Shown piece after piece: positions 47,071-57,627 of a DNA stretch of 64,000 bases; position 1 is the first letter of the stretch; each line of letters begins with the position of its first letter. Made by a program: the position numbers and the translations under genes. Origin of the DNA: Geosiphon pyriformis. Lineage: Eukaryota > Glomeromycota > Glomeromycetes > Archaeosporales > Geosiphonaceae. Location: assembly GCA_016748015.1 (NCBI GenBank), contig JAAOMT010000553.1:80533-144532 (forward strand). The letters are read 5' to 3'. A model generated the notes under the pieces. It saw nothing but the letters and a program-made list of their open reading frames with translations. It was not told the DNA's origin and made no database searches.

Positions 47071-48792
47071 TATAAGCAACAAACTTCTTTTTCTTCTTCA
47101 TCCCAAATTCTTGAAAAAGAGTCAAAATTTTGAAAGAAGTTTTTCTGTTTTTTATATATTGTCTTCCACTATTTCACAAGAAACAAACCCTTTTGTTGTC
47201 GATCCAGCTGCCACTATGAGTGGCCTTAGTGTTAAGAAAAGGTCAACCAGAGTTTCGACCACTGGTTTGATTGGTGGTGATTTAGGTCATAAAATCAAGA
47301 AACCTCCCGGTGGTGCTAAGCTCTCAAGTGGTAATACAACTCTCGAAAGTGGTGGGTCTGGTCATGTGGTCAGGCAGTTTAATGACATAGATACTGATGG
47401 AAAAGCTTCTGAAGGTGAGGAAGTACCTGATTTCAAGATAAATATGCCTTAAGTCAAGCATTTCAATAATGGTGCGACTATTGGCTCCTTTCTCGGCTCT
47501 ATTAATTATGACATGAATGATGAGGAGGAAGTTTCTCTTCCTCCCTGTTTGTCTTTCTCTCTGGAAAAGGTGTGAGTGGATCCCAAAATTGTTAAGTCTC
47601 AAATGGAAGTTGCTGTGAAGAAATCATTCGCTTTGGACATCAATCTATCTGCTGTAGAGGGGAAATTAGCAATGGCCAAGACTCAGGTTATCAGGAAATT
47701 ATTTTCAACAATCAATGGTTTTGAGGAGGCCACTATCCCCTCAAAATTTGAAGGGATTATCTGATCAACGTTTACTTCATCAAAAAACATGGAAAAAGCC
47801 ACATTATTGGCCAGGGAAAATAACATCATAGTAAACAGCAATCTTAAGAAACAAGAAATTTGCTCAGATCAGGCTGTAGTAATCAAGGAAATTCCCATGG
47901 ACATGCCAAAAAAAATGATCATCACTGCAGTATCCGAGTTTGGTCAAGTGGTGTCAATCTGAGTGCAACTCATTGAGCTGTGGCAGAAGGCTGTGGTGGA
48001 GTTTGCCAAATCGAGTCAGGCAGATCAGTTGGCAGCTAAGTGGTTGTTCTTAATCGGGAAGGATTCGGTGCATGTAGTCAAAGCTGTGAGGGATTGTGAG
48101 ACATGGACATCTAGGGATTGGTATAAGACACTTTTGGTTACTTTACCAGTAGGAACAATGGCTTATGATCTTGGTAATCTCTTGGCAGAAGCTGTTAGGA
48201 AAACTTGTGTCATAAATTGGTCCTTGGACACTGGCAATAGAGTTCGTTGTGTTGTGGTTTGTTTTGAAAATGACAAAGTATTGGAGTCTGCATTTCATAC
48301 AGAGCCTATTTTTGGTGGGGTGAAACTTTCTTGGACTAAATTGGACCTTGTTTGGTGTGAACAGTGTGAGAAACTTGGTCATTCTGTTCTAGAGTGTGAT
48401 ACTGAGATCTCAGCTTCTACTAAACTGTCTAAGTCATTTAAAAAGGTTGTTTCTGATGAGAACCGCCTCTAGTTGGCCAAGCTGTATGCGAAAAAGGGTG
48501 TGCTTATTTCTTGACTGGCTGCATTTGGTGGCAAATCTTGGGTTCAGGTTGTCTCTCTGGTATCTTCATCTGATGGTTCTCACCCGGTTCTGGTTCTGGT
48601 TTTGGCTCTTCTTCTGGTGCCTCAAGTGTGGTTGGTCACTCGTCTCCTGTGGTTTCTGTTAATTCATTTTTGGAAACTTGTCTCGCTTCTTTGGAGCATT
48701 CTTTGGAACTTCTCACAGATAAGGTGTTGGGTATTGTAAACAAACTTGACAATTTAAACCTGGTGCCCATGGCTCTCACCTCCTCTTCTCAG
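47071..48792 (+). mobile_element. LINE 5' part (leader and ORF1), cut off by an LTR element
   Basis: The plus-strand LINE starts with a leader containing the hairpin arms AAACTTCTTTTTC and GAAAGAAGTTT, then ORF1. It is cut at 48792 by the LTR at 48793. No continuation of this LINE is found on the far side of the LTR element, where a different LINE lies in the opposite orientation. Composition is moderate, so the copy is relatively young. Confidence 0.8.
47216..48760 (+). pseudogene. LINE ORF1 with CCHC zinc knuckle (several stops)
   Basis: ORF1, an RNA-binding protein of the LINE particle. From ATG at 47216: MSGLSVKKRSTRVSTTGLIG, a variable region, SFALDINLSAVEGKLAMAKT, LFSTINGF, then TGA after FEGII, KATLLARENN, VIKEIPMDMPKKMIITAVSE, IELWQKAVVEFAKS, GKDSVHVVKAVRDCETW, KTCVINWSLDTGNRVRCVVV and the knuckle WCEQCEKLGHSVLECD (C-x2-C-x4-H-x4-C intact). 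Stops at about 47452, 47573 (TGA where the other copy has Trp), 47762, 47961 and 48472 (TAG for Trp). Beyond the knuckle it becomes Ser/Val-rich and frameshifted. Confidence 0.75.
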
Positions 48793-49773
48793 TGTTACTG
48801 GAGGTTTTTGGTCTCTTTTCTTAAATGTTGTCAATGCTTGTTTGCTGTGAATTCACGTTTTCTGAATGTGGTTGAATTTCCAGTAACTGAATTTTCTCTT
48901 CAAATTATCTCCTATAATTTGAACTGCTGGGCTTATAAGTGGAATGGCCAATTCTGTGCCAGTTACTTTGTATAGTTACGTTGTAGTAAATGTCAACTCT
49001 TTCCCAAGAATTGCTTGTCTAAAAGCTCACTAAAAATGTGTAGTTACTTTGCTGTGAAAATCAACTCTTCTACAGGAATCTTGTCTGTAGGCTACTCTAA
49101 TGATTGTAATAAGAAAAGAAAAGAAAAATAAAAAAAATATAAAAGAAATAGGTTTTTATCAAAGAAAACGTTTTCTATTCAGGCCTGGAGTCACTAACAG
49201 TTTACTGAAATTGGTAGCTAATCAATTTCAAAACGTTAGTTGGGTTTTGAGGATTTTCCAAGTGCAATAGTTTAAAGAATTTTGTTTTTTTTGAATTATT
49301 TGATATTTATTTCTCTTGTGTATATAAGAACAGTTTTAAGAGATAAATCTAAAGTAAGATACATTTTCTCGAAGAGAGAAGCTTTTCTTTTATACAACTT
49401 GTCATAACACTATTTTATGAACTTGAACTTTGCTATTTTCTACAATTTTGCTGAAATAAAGATACATTTTGGCAAACTACAAGTTATTTCTGCGAACTAT
49501 TAAATATTTTGGTGAACTATCAATTATTTCAGCGAATTTCTACAAATTTCGGTAAACTTTTGAATGTTACATAGTTCGGGTATTACATAATTGATCATTG
49601 CAATTAGGTTACATTTGTGTTGTGCACAATTTGGGTTATTAATTAAATGATAATTTCGGACATTTTTGCTAATGTAATAAGTAATAATTTGAAATGATAA
49701 TATATGCTAATTAATAATAGGAATTATAAGATAATTTTATGCTAAATAATATTTCTAATTTCATCTGGTAACA
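48793..49773 (-). repeat. LTR B, 3' LTR of the full-length element
   Basis: A 981-bp LTR with TGTTACTGGAGG and ATCTGGTAACA ends. On the minus strand its first bases overlap the end of the element's 3' ORF, whose stop lies about 30 bp inside the LTR. The outer flank is LINE ORF1 (plus orientation). Confidence 0.9.
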
Positions 49774-50470
49774 TAACCTCCTCCTCAAGACTAAGCTCTG
49801 TCAAAGTCCAAGTACTGTTTGTCATTTTTAGATAATAATCCAAAATTATTGAAGAAATTTGGTCTGAAAATTGTTGAAATTTCAGTTCTGTGAGCTTTCC
49901 AATATATTGAATCTTCAAAGGTTGAAAAATTGGGTTTTGTAGTACATTTTCACAGGTATAAAATAGGTCATAAAGTCTAAGAGCAGCTCTGAGCCTGTAG
50001 TGACTGTTTGTTGATCGAGCTGTTGTCTTGAATTCGTTGTGGAGTTGTTTCTAAATAGCTTCTTTTGTAAGGTTTGCTGTTGTAAATTCCAGTTTCCGTT
50101 CATAGAGTGTTTTTCCAATATGAAAATATCTATAAATTGGAGGATATTCAGTGTTTTCCTTATTGAGACACAGTTGAAGTCTTTGTTGAATTATAGTATT
50201 TGGTAGAATACTAATCAGAGTGAGCATTAGATTTTCTCTTAAAGCAAGCTTTAAAAGTTCTGGCAAGTGAATTCCAGTATAACTTCTTGTGTTCTTCTTA
50301 TATGGGTGATATTTTCGTGAATTTGGGGCTAAATTTGTAACTACTTCTATTTGGGTATAATTAATGTGGTTTCCAGTAACAGTAATGGATAATTCGGGTA
50401 TTGTTTTTAAAGCTAACATTAGTTTTTGGGATAATTGTTGAATGTTTTGAGAAATAGTCATTATAAACAA
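49742..50470 (-). pseudogene. 3' ORF ('ORF3') downstream of integrase, unknown function
   Basis: A 242-codon frame with one internal TAG (near 50051), reading ISQNIQQLSQKLMLAL, VTGNHINYTQIEVVTNLAP, IIQQRLQLCLN, then after the TAG FKTTARSTNSHYRLRAALRL, VLQNPIFQPLKIQYIGKL, ISSIILDYYLK, LTELSLEEEV and an end inside the 3' LTR (LPDEIRNII). It is separate from pol, in the env position, but shows no signal peptide, no transmembrane segment and no Cys pattern, so it is not an obvious envelope gene. The other family has a recognisable counterpart at 3.15-3.85 kb (MGKITNAQFKKLQNKITQVI against IGKLTELKFQQFSDQISSII). Function unknown. Confidence 0.65.
49774..49790 (-). promoter_or_regulatory. Polypurine tract (plus-strand primer)
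   Basis: Minus-strand text GAGGAGGAGGTTA directly before the 3' LTR, the expected primer for second-strand cDNA synthesis. It also encodes Glu-Glu-Glu-Val near the end of the 3' ORF. Confidence 0.7.
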
Positions 50471-50607
50471 TTTGAAATAAAAGAAAATTATTTTTGGTGT
50501 ATGAGTTTTTATGTTATTTTTGTTTTGTTTTTGTGAGATTGTTTCTAAATTATAAGAAAATAACTATAATAATAAATTTAAATTAAGTGTTTAAGTTGGG
50601 AGGCTGT

Positions 50608-50895
50608 TCAATGACAACTATTGGTTCTAAATTTTGGGGAATGTCTTCGGGATTGATTAAAGGAGAATGTGTACCAATTTGTGGAATTATAGTGTTTCAA
50701 ATGATCTCTATGTGCAACTTTTGCTAGAATTTTGTCATCAAGTCTTAGTTTGTATGATCCGTTGCCTAAAACTTCATAGATAAAGAATGGTTCATCCCAT
50801 TTATTCTCAAATTTTCCACTCCATTGTTTTTCAGCTTTAGTTCTGTGTAAGAGAACTTTGTTTCCAATTTTAAATTCATTGGTGACTGGAGGCAA
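50608..50895 (-). pseudogene. GPY/F module after integrase
   Basis: C-terminal integrase module of Ty3/gypsy elements: FKIGNKVLLHRTKAEKQW, SGKFENKWDEPFFI, VLGNGSYKLRLDDK, then KVAHRDHLKHY. It binds DNA and helps the integrase core in known elements. No chromodomain is seen after it. It continues the integrase frame after two stops between 51001 and 50895. Confidence 0.75.
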
Positions 50896-51942
50896 TTTGT
50901 CATCATGCCATTCTTTTTGTTGAGCTTGGGAGTGTTCAATATGGGTGGCTGCTATTCATTGTTTTCTTTCCAATGTGCTAAGCAGAATGTAGGCTCTTTG
51001 TTAAAGTGTTTCTTGGAAATTGTTTTTATCGATTGGTTGTGCTGGATATGTTTCCACTGTGAAACTAATTAGTAATGTTGCTGTCCTTCCGTAAGTTAAA
51101 TCAAATGGTGTGTGTTTTGTGGTATCTTGTTTTAGTGTCCTATATGCTAGTAACACTGATGGAATAAAGAGATCCCATTCTTGCTCAAAATCAGTTGAAA
51201 CTTTGGCTAATGATTCACACAATGTTCTGTCGAACCGTTCTACCAGTCTATTTGTTTGTGGATAGTAGGGTGAAGATAATGGTCTCTTGACATTAAATTG
51301 TCCACAAATTTCTTGGATTAAATTGTTCACGAAATGTGTTCCTTGATCAGATAAAAGTTCTATTGGGCATCCATGTCTACAAATGATGTCTTTGTAGATG
51401 AAGTTTGCTACTGATTTTGCATCTGCTCGTTGAATGGCTCTGGCTTTAGGCCATTTGGTGAGATAGTCTACAGCTACTGCAATATAGTGGTTTCCTTGGT
51501 TTGTGATAGATAGTGGTCCAACTAAATTGATACCAACTCTGTCAAAAGGCTGTCCAACTTTGATTGGGTTTAAAGGTTCTGTAGGGCGAGTTCCTTCTCT
51601 TCTTTGACAACTATCACAAGATTTGACATATTTGTGAATGTCTTTTTTCATTCGAGGCCAAAAGTAGTATTCTAGTGTTCTTTGGGTGGTGCTGTCTTTT
51701 CTGAAGTGAGCTGATGAAGGATCTGAGTGCATGTTGTATAATATAGTCTCTTTTTTCTGTTCTTGTATTAATCTGAGTGGTTTGTCTGGGTTTTTGAAAT
51801 TTTGATGATAAATAATGTTATTGTGTAGAAAATATTGTTTGGCTTGTTGTTGTAGTCGATGTTTTTCATTTGGAGACCGATCTGTTGGAATTGTTAATGT
51901 TTCCAAATATTGTTTGAGATCATTGTAGTTTTCCGAATTCAT
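50896..51942 (-). pseudogene. Integrase (best copy; first catalytic Asp changed)
   Basis: Integrase with an N-terminal HHCC zinc module (NMHSDPSSAHF, SCDSCQRREG) and catalytic core. The D,D,E triad is read as GINLVGPLS (Asn where Asp is expected; codon AAT at 51526-51528), LLSDQGTHFVN (Asp kept) and QTNRLVERFDRTLC (Glu kept; NGLVERF is usual, so Gly is Arg). The frame is open for 313 codons to 51001, with stops just after NNFQETL. The Asp-to-Asn change alone should abolish strand transfer. Related to 4059-5040. Confidence 0.85.
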
Positions 51943-51999
51943 TGTTTGTTGGCTCTTTTGGTTGGTTAAGTTGAGTGTTGGTTTTTGTTTTCTAATCTT

Positions 52000-52369
52000 G
52001 TCTCATTCTGAAGAGACAGTCAACATTGGTGTAGAGTTTTTCTGGTTTGTGATGTACTATGTATCAATAATTTGCTAGAAATCCTGTCCATTGGGTTTGT
52101 TTTGCATTTAGCTGAGTATTTTTGTTCTGAAGCCATTTGAGTCCAATATTATCAGTGATAATATCGAATTCTTTAGGCCTGAGATAAAGGTTGAAGTGGT
52201 GTAGGGCCCAAATTATGGCTGCTGTTTCTAGTTCTGTGGCAGGGTAGTTTTTCTCAGCAGGTTTTAATGTTCCGTTAGCATAAGCAATTACTTGCTCATT
52301 TCCATTGTCATCTAGTTATGATAAGATGGCACCAAAGACAGTATATGAAGCATCTGTAGCTAGTCAAAA
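52000..52369 (-). pseudogene. RNase H domain of the full-length element
   Basis: Ty3/gypsy RNase H read through several stops: LATDASYTVFGAILS (first Asp), YPATELETAAIIWALHHF (Glu), FDIITDNIGLKWL (Asp) and LNAKQTQWTGFLANY. All three visible catalytic acids are kept. Follows the RT connection directly and precedes the integrase. Confidence 0.75.
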
Positions 52370-53284
52370 TCAGTTGCTGAAATCCAGGTAGGCGAGGATT
52401 GGGGCTGTTGTCAGTTTTTTTTTGAGACTTTCAAAAGCTTTTTGGTGTTCAGTAGTCCATTTGTATTCCATGTTTTTGGTGGTGAGCTGGTTGAGGGGTT
52501 TTGCAATTTCCAAGAATCCTTTGATAAACTTCCGATAGTAGGATGCTAATCCTATGAATCCTCTTAGTTCTGTAGTATTTTGTGGAATTTTGAAGTTCTT
52601 AACAGCACTGATTTTTCCTGGATCTGGTTTGACTTCTTCTTTACTAACTATGTGACCAAGAAAGACCAAACTTGTTTTTCCAAAATGGCATTTTTCAATG
52701 TTTAGTTTTAATCCTGCTCTACGTAATCATTGAAAAACTTCTCGCAGGTAAATTAAATGGAGTTTGAAAGATGGGAAATAAACATCAATGTTATCAAGAT
52801 AGACAACTACTGATTTCCAAAGGAGTCCAACATATACAACATTTATGAGTCTTTGGAATGTTGCTGGTGCATTGCATAATCCAAAGGGCATTACATTAAA
52901 TTTGTAGTTTCCTCCTTGTGTTGTGAATGCTGTTTTGAGGCGGTCCTTGGGATTCATGGCAACTTGCCAGTATCTGCTTTCTAGGTCTAATGTTGAAAAG
53001 TATTTAGATTTTCTAAGAGCATCTAACATGTCATCGATTCGCGGAAGAGGGTAAGCATCTCCAATAGTGACATTGTTGAGTTGTTGATAATCAACACAGA
53101 ATCGTATTTTTCCATTTTTCTTTTTAACTAGGACCACTGATAAGGCCCATGGACTCATTAATGGTTGAATAAGCCTATTGTTAAGCATCTGTTGTATTTC
53201 TTCTCGGATAAATTGGTGGCTTTCTGGAGCAACTTGATATGCTTGTTGTTTTCTTGGTTTGGTGTCTCCTGTATAAATTTGGTG
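52370..53284 (-). pseudogene. Reverse transcriptase of the full-length element (YLDN active site)
   Basis: RT core: LIQPLMSPWALSVVLVKKKN, IRFCVDYQQLNNVTIGDAYP, STLDLESRYWQVAM (motif A Asp kept), KTAFTTQGGNYKFNVMPFGL, APATFQRLIN, VVVYLDNIDVY (motif C; second Asp is Asn, at 52790-52801), then after a TGA (other copy Arg: FERLRRAG) FLGHIVSKEEVKPDP, RGFIGLASYYRKFIKGF and YKWTTEHQKAFESLKKKL. The change at YLDD should inactivate the polymerase. The stop at 53284 separates it from the upstream linker. Confidence 0.85.
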
Positions 53285-53820
53285 TTAGACCAAATCAGTT
53301 TTTCCTAAGTCATTGTTGTTTTCAGTGAAGATATCAGCAAATTCTGCAATTAGTTCTTTGAGCTGGGTCTGTTGTTGTGGTTCAAGTTGTCCCATGTTGA
53401 TTCGAGATAGTTTTTCCATGACAACATAGTAGTTTTCGGAGCTGGGATTCGGATTGATTTTTGGTAGTGAATGTCCAATAATTTCAGAAAAATTGGGGAC
53501 TGTTTGGGGTAATTCTTGTTGAAATATGTTACTGTGAATGATTCTAATTTCTAAGTTATTTAATAAAACTATGGGATAATTGTTAGAATTGTAAAAAGTA
53601 ACTTGAACTTTCTTTGTTTCTTCTGAGATATAAATGTTTGGGATCGAGATATTATGTTTCAAGCAGATTTGTTCATTTGATTCAAAAATTTGTTGTGTGT
53701 TTGTTGGCTTTTCACAAATGTAAATTTCAGGGTGTTCTCCAAAGGGTGAAATGGTAATTGGTTGTGGAAGTTGTAAAATTTGGTGAGATTCTTTCTGTTT
53801 ATTGAGAGCTATGTTTACTG
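53285..53820 (-). pseudogene. Linker between dUTPase and RT
   Basis: Open segment with KVQVTFYNSNNYPIVLLNNL, then a short Gln/Leu helix (LEPQQQTQLKELIAEFADIF) ending ENNNDLGKTDLV just before a TAA. The last part is the usual pre-fingers segment of Ty3/gypsy RT; the first part resembles a second beta-rich, protease- or dUTPase-like fold but I cannot assign it. Confidence 0.55.
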
Positions 53821-54260
53821 GAACTGTGAAACGTCCAGTTGAACCAAAACCTTGTGTTCCTCTTTCGCTTTTTCCCAACTGTTCTCTTTGATTAACTAAT
53901 TGTAAACCCGAAATGTTGATTAAGGGTAGATAGATAGCTTGAGCAATTTTTTAAGCATATCCAATTTTGAAAGGTTTATCAGTTTTATTTTGTAACATGA
54001 CTGTGATGTCTCCTGTGTATCCAGCATCGATAATTCCTCCTCTAACATTGATTTTTTTGCTTGCCAAGAATGATTGAGAAGCAATTTGAATCATTGCTCC
54101 TGGTGGAATTTTGAAGGCAATTTTGAGGTTGATTTTTGTGAGAGATTTGGGTTTGAGAGTAAGAGTATCTTTTCCTGGATATCTTAGATCATATCCAGCA
54201 TCAATCTCGTGGACTTTTTTTGGTTTTATTCTTTGTCCATTGTTGTTGAAATATTTGAGT
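53821..54260 (-). pseudogene. dUTPase domain of the full-length element (near intact)
   Basis: Trimeric dUTPase between protease and RT. Motifs in order: HEIDAGYDLRYPGKDT (motif 1, Asp kept), IPPGAMIQIASQSFLASKKI (motif 2, usual SRS is SQS), VRGGIIDAGYTGDITVMLQN (motif 3, with the catalytic Asp and Tyr kept), PFKIGYA then a TAA, KIAQAIYLPLINI (motif 4 region) and RGTQGFGSTGRF (motif 5, P-loop-like). Apart from one stop and SQS, all motifs are kept. dUTPase inside pol is known from some retroviruses; placement between protease and RT in a fungal Ty3/gypsy element is unusual. Confidence 0.85.
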
Positions 54261-55010
54261 TGTAAAGCAGGCTGATTTTCAATAAGATAGATGAGTGTTG
54301 TCTCAATTTCTTCTGTTGCTTCAAGTTCTCCGAATTCAATTTCGTATTCATCATTTTTGCTGGACAAGGGAATGCTAAAAGCATAGCATTCAGGACACCA
54401 CTGTTCATCACAAGGCATAATACATTCTTCATATAGCCTAATGTTCATTTGCTCTAATTGTTGAATTTGAGCTTCTTGAGTTGGGTAGGTGTAACTTGCG
54501 ATTTGGTGGTAGACTTTTACTTCGTCTTCATAATCAAATCCAGCTAATTCTATAGTGTATTCAATGTATTCTACTTCTTTCATTTGGCGAACATCTTCTT
54601 TGGTAGCTCCATTAATTAATGCCATTACTAGGTCGAAAATCATTTCAGCATCATGGGAGTAGTGATAAAGTTTGTTGAGAGCATTGTTGTATGCTGCATT
54701 AAAGGATGTTCCTCTTTTTACTTTTTCTGAAATTGATAAAGCATATTGGCAGGTCTGATCGTAGACTTCTTTTCTCATAGCTACATCAATCCAATTGCAT
54801 TCTTCCGGTAGCATATCTCTACAAGTCAAGCAAGGGGTGTTGTCCTATTTTCCACTCTTTTTTATTAGATGGCCCCATCATTCTCTGTGGTAAGCCTTGC
54901 AGTAATAACAAGTATGATTCTCATATTCTTCTTCAGGTGAAATGCAGGCTCCTATTGACGATAGTTTCTTGTGGCAGTCCTTACATTTAAGGGGAATATA
55001 GGGGCATTGT
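54261..55010 (-). pseudogene. Cys-rich segment between protease and dUTPase, unknown domain
   Basis: About 250 codons with paired Cys: KCKDCHKKLSSIGAC, HTCYYCKAYHREWWGH, (TAG) TPCLTCRDMLPEECNW, DQTCQYALSISEKV, a helical stretch (NAAYNNALNKLYHYSHDAEM, LVMALINGATKEDVRQM) and EECIMPCDEQWCPECYAF. At least four CxxC or CxxH pairs suggest two or more zinc sites around a helical core. The same order is visible in the other family at 7.7-8.4 kb. I do not recognise the fold. A nucleic-acid-binding role would be a guess. Confidence 0.6.
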
Positions 55011-55855
55011 TTTCTTGGTTCAGGTTTTGAGTAAGGTATATTCCATCCAGAGGTTTTGGGTTTAGTGTGTGGGGTAAAATGTTCTTGTTCTGTTTCATCA
55101 GCCCAATTGGATGTTGATTCCAGAGCCATAAATGTTTCAATAAGAGGTTTTTCCTCTTCCAGTTTGAATTCAAAAGCCAGGGCTTTTTCAGAGTATTTGT
55201 TGAATGTACCACAAATGGCAGGTACCCAGGCGTGTTGTCCTTGGTAGGAGATTGTTAACTCTTGTGTTTTCCAATTCAGATTAGCATTGGCTTTTTGAAG
55301 CCAATCATTTCCGACAAGAGCTTGGTATTGAGGTACATCTATTACAAGAACTTTGACTGGAATGGTGATTCCATCAAGAATGAATGGAAAATTGTCAATT
55401 TCTCCTACTGGGGTCTTTTTCATGCCACCGGCAGTGACGATTACTGTTTGAGCTGGTCAGTCGACATTTTTTTTCAACTGTTGTATTAACTGGTAGGTGA
55501 TAATGCTTCCGGCGGATCTACTGTCTAGGATCAAGCGAATTGTCTTTCCTTCGACTTCAGCTTCAGTATACATGGCCGTGATTGCTTTTTGTTCATTGGC
55601 AGCTGCATTGCTAAGCAGAAATGGTGACTCATTTGCTTCGAACTCAAAAGGAAATATATCTGAAAGGTTAGCATTTTCAGCGATTCTGGCTGGTGGAATT
55701 GTGGTGGGAGTATAGGAAGGGTTTTGTTGTTGTGCTGCAGCTCTACCTTCCGAGAGTGCAGTATGGTAAAAATCCTGTTCTTCTGGCATTGTTAAATAAC
55801 TGGGTTGAGTATGGTAAGAGTTGGGTCTTGGTTGAGTGGTATTTTGGGGAACCAA
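55011..55855 (-). pseudogene. Aspartic protease of the full-length element
   Basis: Retropepsin-like protease. Active-site box IRLILDSRSAGSIIT at about 55.51-55.54 kb has Arg for the usual Gly (AGA for GGA). The prodomain is IFPFEFEANESPFLLSNAAA. After a TGA (at a position where Trp is likely: VD-stop-PAQTVIV) the second half follows: DNFPFILDGITIPVKVLVID, YQALVGNDWLQKANANLNW, LTISYQGQHAWVPAICG. It is preceded by the Gln/Pro-rich gag end. The same segment is found at 152-800 and 8.56-9.22 kb. Confidence 0.8.
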
Positions 55856-57582
55856 TTGGTTGTTCGAACTAATTCTATTGTTGTTTGCTTGGTATCAGTT
55901 TTGTGGTGTGAATTGATTTTGTGTAAGCAGTCTTCGAGCAGATACTTGATAATGTTGTGTGAATGGTTGTTGGTATTGCTGTGGGATTGGCTGTGGGGTG
56001 GACTGATAATAGTTATTTTGATATTGGGATCTTGGTGGATAGTAAGCTGGTGGTGGCGGTTGATAATAAGATTGCTGTAGTGGAGGGTAATGTTGATTAC
56101 TCCTATTTTGTTGGTCTCGTTGTAGCTTTCTGCAATCTCTTTTCCAGTGGCCAGGGATTTTACAGTAATGGCAATTCTGAGGCTGGTTATTGGAAAGTGG
56201 TGCAAAGTTATTTTGATTTCGTCTTTGGGGTTGCTGTTGTTGTTGATTGGTGAAATAGTTTTCAATCTTCTTTGTGAATTGGTCAATTTTTCCTCAGCTG
56301 CTGAGCTGGTTTCTCCAATTGCCAAATTTACAAGTTTTGTGCGGTTGGCCTCTTCCATGGCCATTTTATATCTTTTCGCATGCTGTATGGCAGAGTTTAA
56401 ATCTTCTGGCACATGTGAGTAAACCTTTTTAATTAGTTTATTTTTTAGACCAGTGATAAATTGATCCAAGATTTGAGCATCGGAATAATAATCATTTGTT
56501 TTGAGTTGGTGAATTCGTCTAAGAAGTTTGTTGAATTTCCCAATATAAGTCATAACAGATTCAGAGGGTTCTTGTTTGATATTTTGAAAACGATTGCGAA
56601 GAGTAATGGAAGTGTTATTGTCAGTGAACTGTTCAAGGAAGGCTGCTTTAAAAACATTCCAATCATTGAATGGGACGGCCAAGTTTTCAAACCATTCTCC
56701 TGCTGTTCCTTTGAGAAAGTAGAGAATTGTTCTTAACATTCTGGCAGCATTTCATCTATTTGCATCTCCAGCTTTAGTAATTTGGTCGAGCCATTCTTGG
56801 GGACTGGTCTCAATATCTTTTCCATTGAATTCAGGGATTTTTGTGATGTATGTTGTCATTTCGTCTTCTTCGTCTTTACTGTCTATTGATTTTTCTTCAG
56901 ATATTTCAGGTTCATTTTCTTTGTTCACTGTTGTCTCAGAGTGTTTACTTTGGTTTTCAGCTAGAAAGTCAAGGAGATTGGAACTAGTTTGAAGGGGTTC
57001 TTGTTGTCTGGTGAGACTTCTGAGTAATATAAAATCTTTTGGTCTTGTAAATTGATTCAAGAGTGAATTAGGTGTTTGTGATTGTGCAAGTGAAGCTGAA
57101 AAAGGTGTGATAGTAAGTGGAAGTTTTGAACTGGTTCCTTGTTTAGGTGTTTGTAAATGTTTGAATGATATTTTGGAAGTATTGGGTGTTGTGTGAACAG
57201 GTCGGTTATCTCTTTGTCTTTTGTTGCTACTGGTTTTAGGTTCAGATTCAAGTTCAAAGACAAATTGTACATTTGCAGGATATTTTTCTTCACAGAATTG
57301 AATGATATTATAATCAAGTTCTTCAAAATAAGTAGCACAAGCTTCAGCACTAATTTTTTCTGATTCAGTGTTGGAATAGTGTAGTATGTTCTTAAGAAGA
57401 TCTCTTTTAACTGTTGTAATGTTATAGTTTCCAAAGAGATAGTCGTTGATTCGATTTTCGATGTATTGAAAAAGTGTTTTCTTGAAAGCTATAATTCCGT
57501 CGCGTATTTCAAATAGTTGTTTGCAGTGTGTGTAAATTGATTGATAGTACTCTAAAGTTGTGATGTCTGAGGCAGTCATCAC
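55856..57582 (-). pseudogene. Gag of the full-length element (capsid and CCHC knuckle)
   Basis: Starts MMTASDITTLEYYQSIYTHC; a long N-terminal region with a Ser/Thr/Gln-rich stretch is followed by the capsid: ITKIPEFNGKDIETSPQEWL, TGA at 56752 (Trp expected in NR-W-NAAR), LRTILYFLKGTAGEWFENLA, WNVFKAAFLEQFTDNNTSIT, RLRNRFQNIKQ-type text. This is the standard Ty3/gypsy capsid pattern. A 1-nt frameshift in an A-run near 56.29 kb leads to the knuckle QNCHYCKIPGHWKRDC (C-x2-C-x4-H-x4-C, 56132-56173), then a Tyr/Gln/Pro-rich tail. Only one coding frame per region is real; overlapping frames are shadows. Confidence 0.85.
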
Positions 57583-57607
57583 TTTGAATTTGTTGTTGCT
57601 GTGTTAT

Positions 57608-57625
57608 TTCTGTAGAAGAGCACCA
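57608..57625 (-). promoter_or_regulatory. Primer-binding-site candidate
   Basis: Two bases after the 5' LTR the minus strand reads TGGTGCTCTTCTACAGAA. TGG fits pairing with a tRNA CCA end. The other family has TGGTGCTTCTTGTGAAA in the same place, so both may use a related primer. I could not assign the tRNA. Confidence 0.5.
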
Positions 57626-57627
57626 AA

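Noticed and set aside
49742-50470. Envelope gene in the 3' ORF
   Set aside because: No signal peptide, transmembrane segment, cleavage site or Cys pattern is visible.
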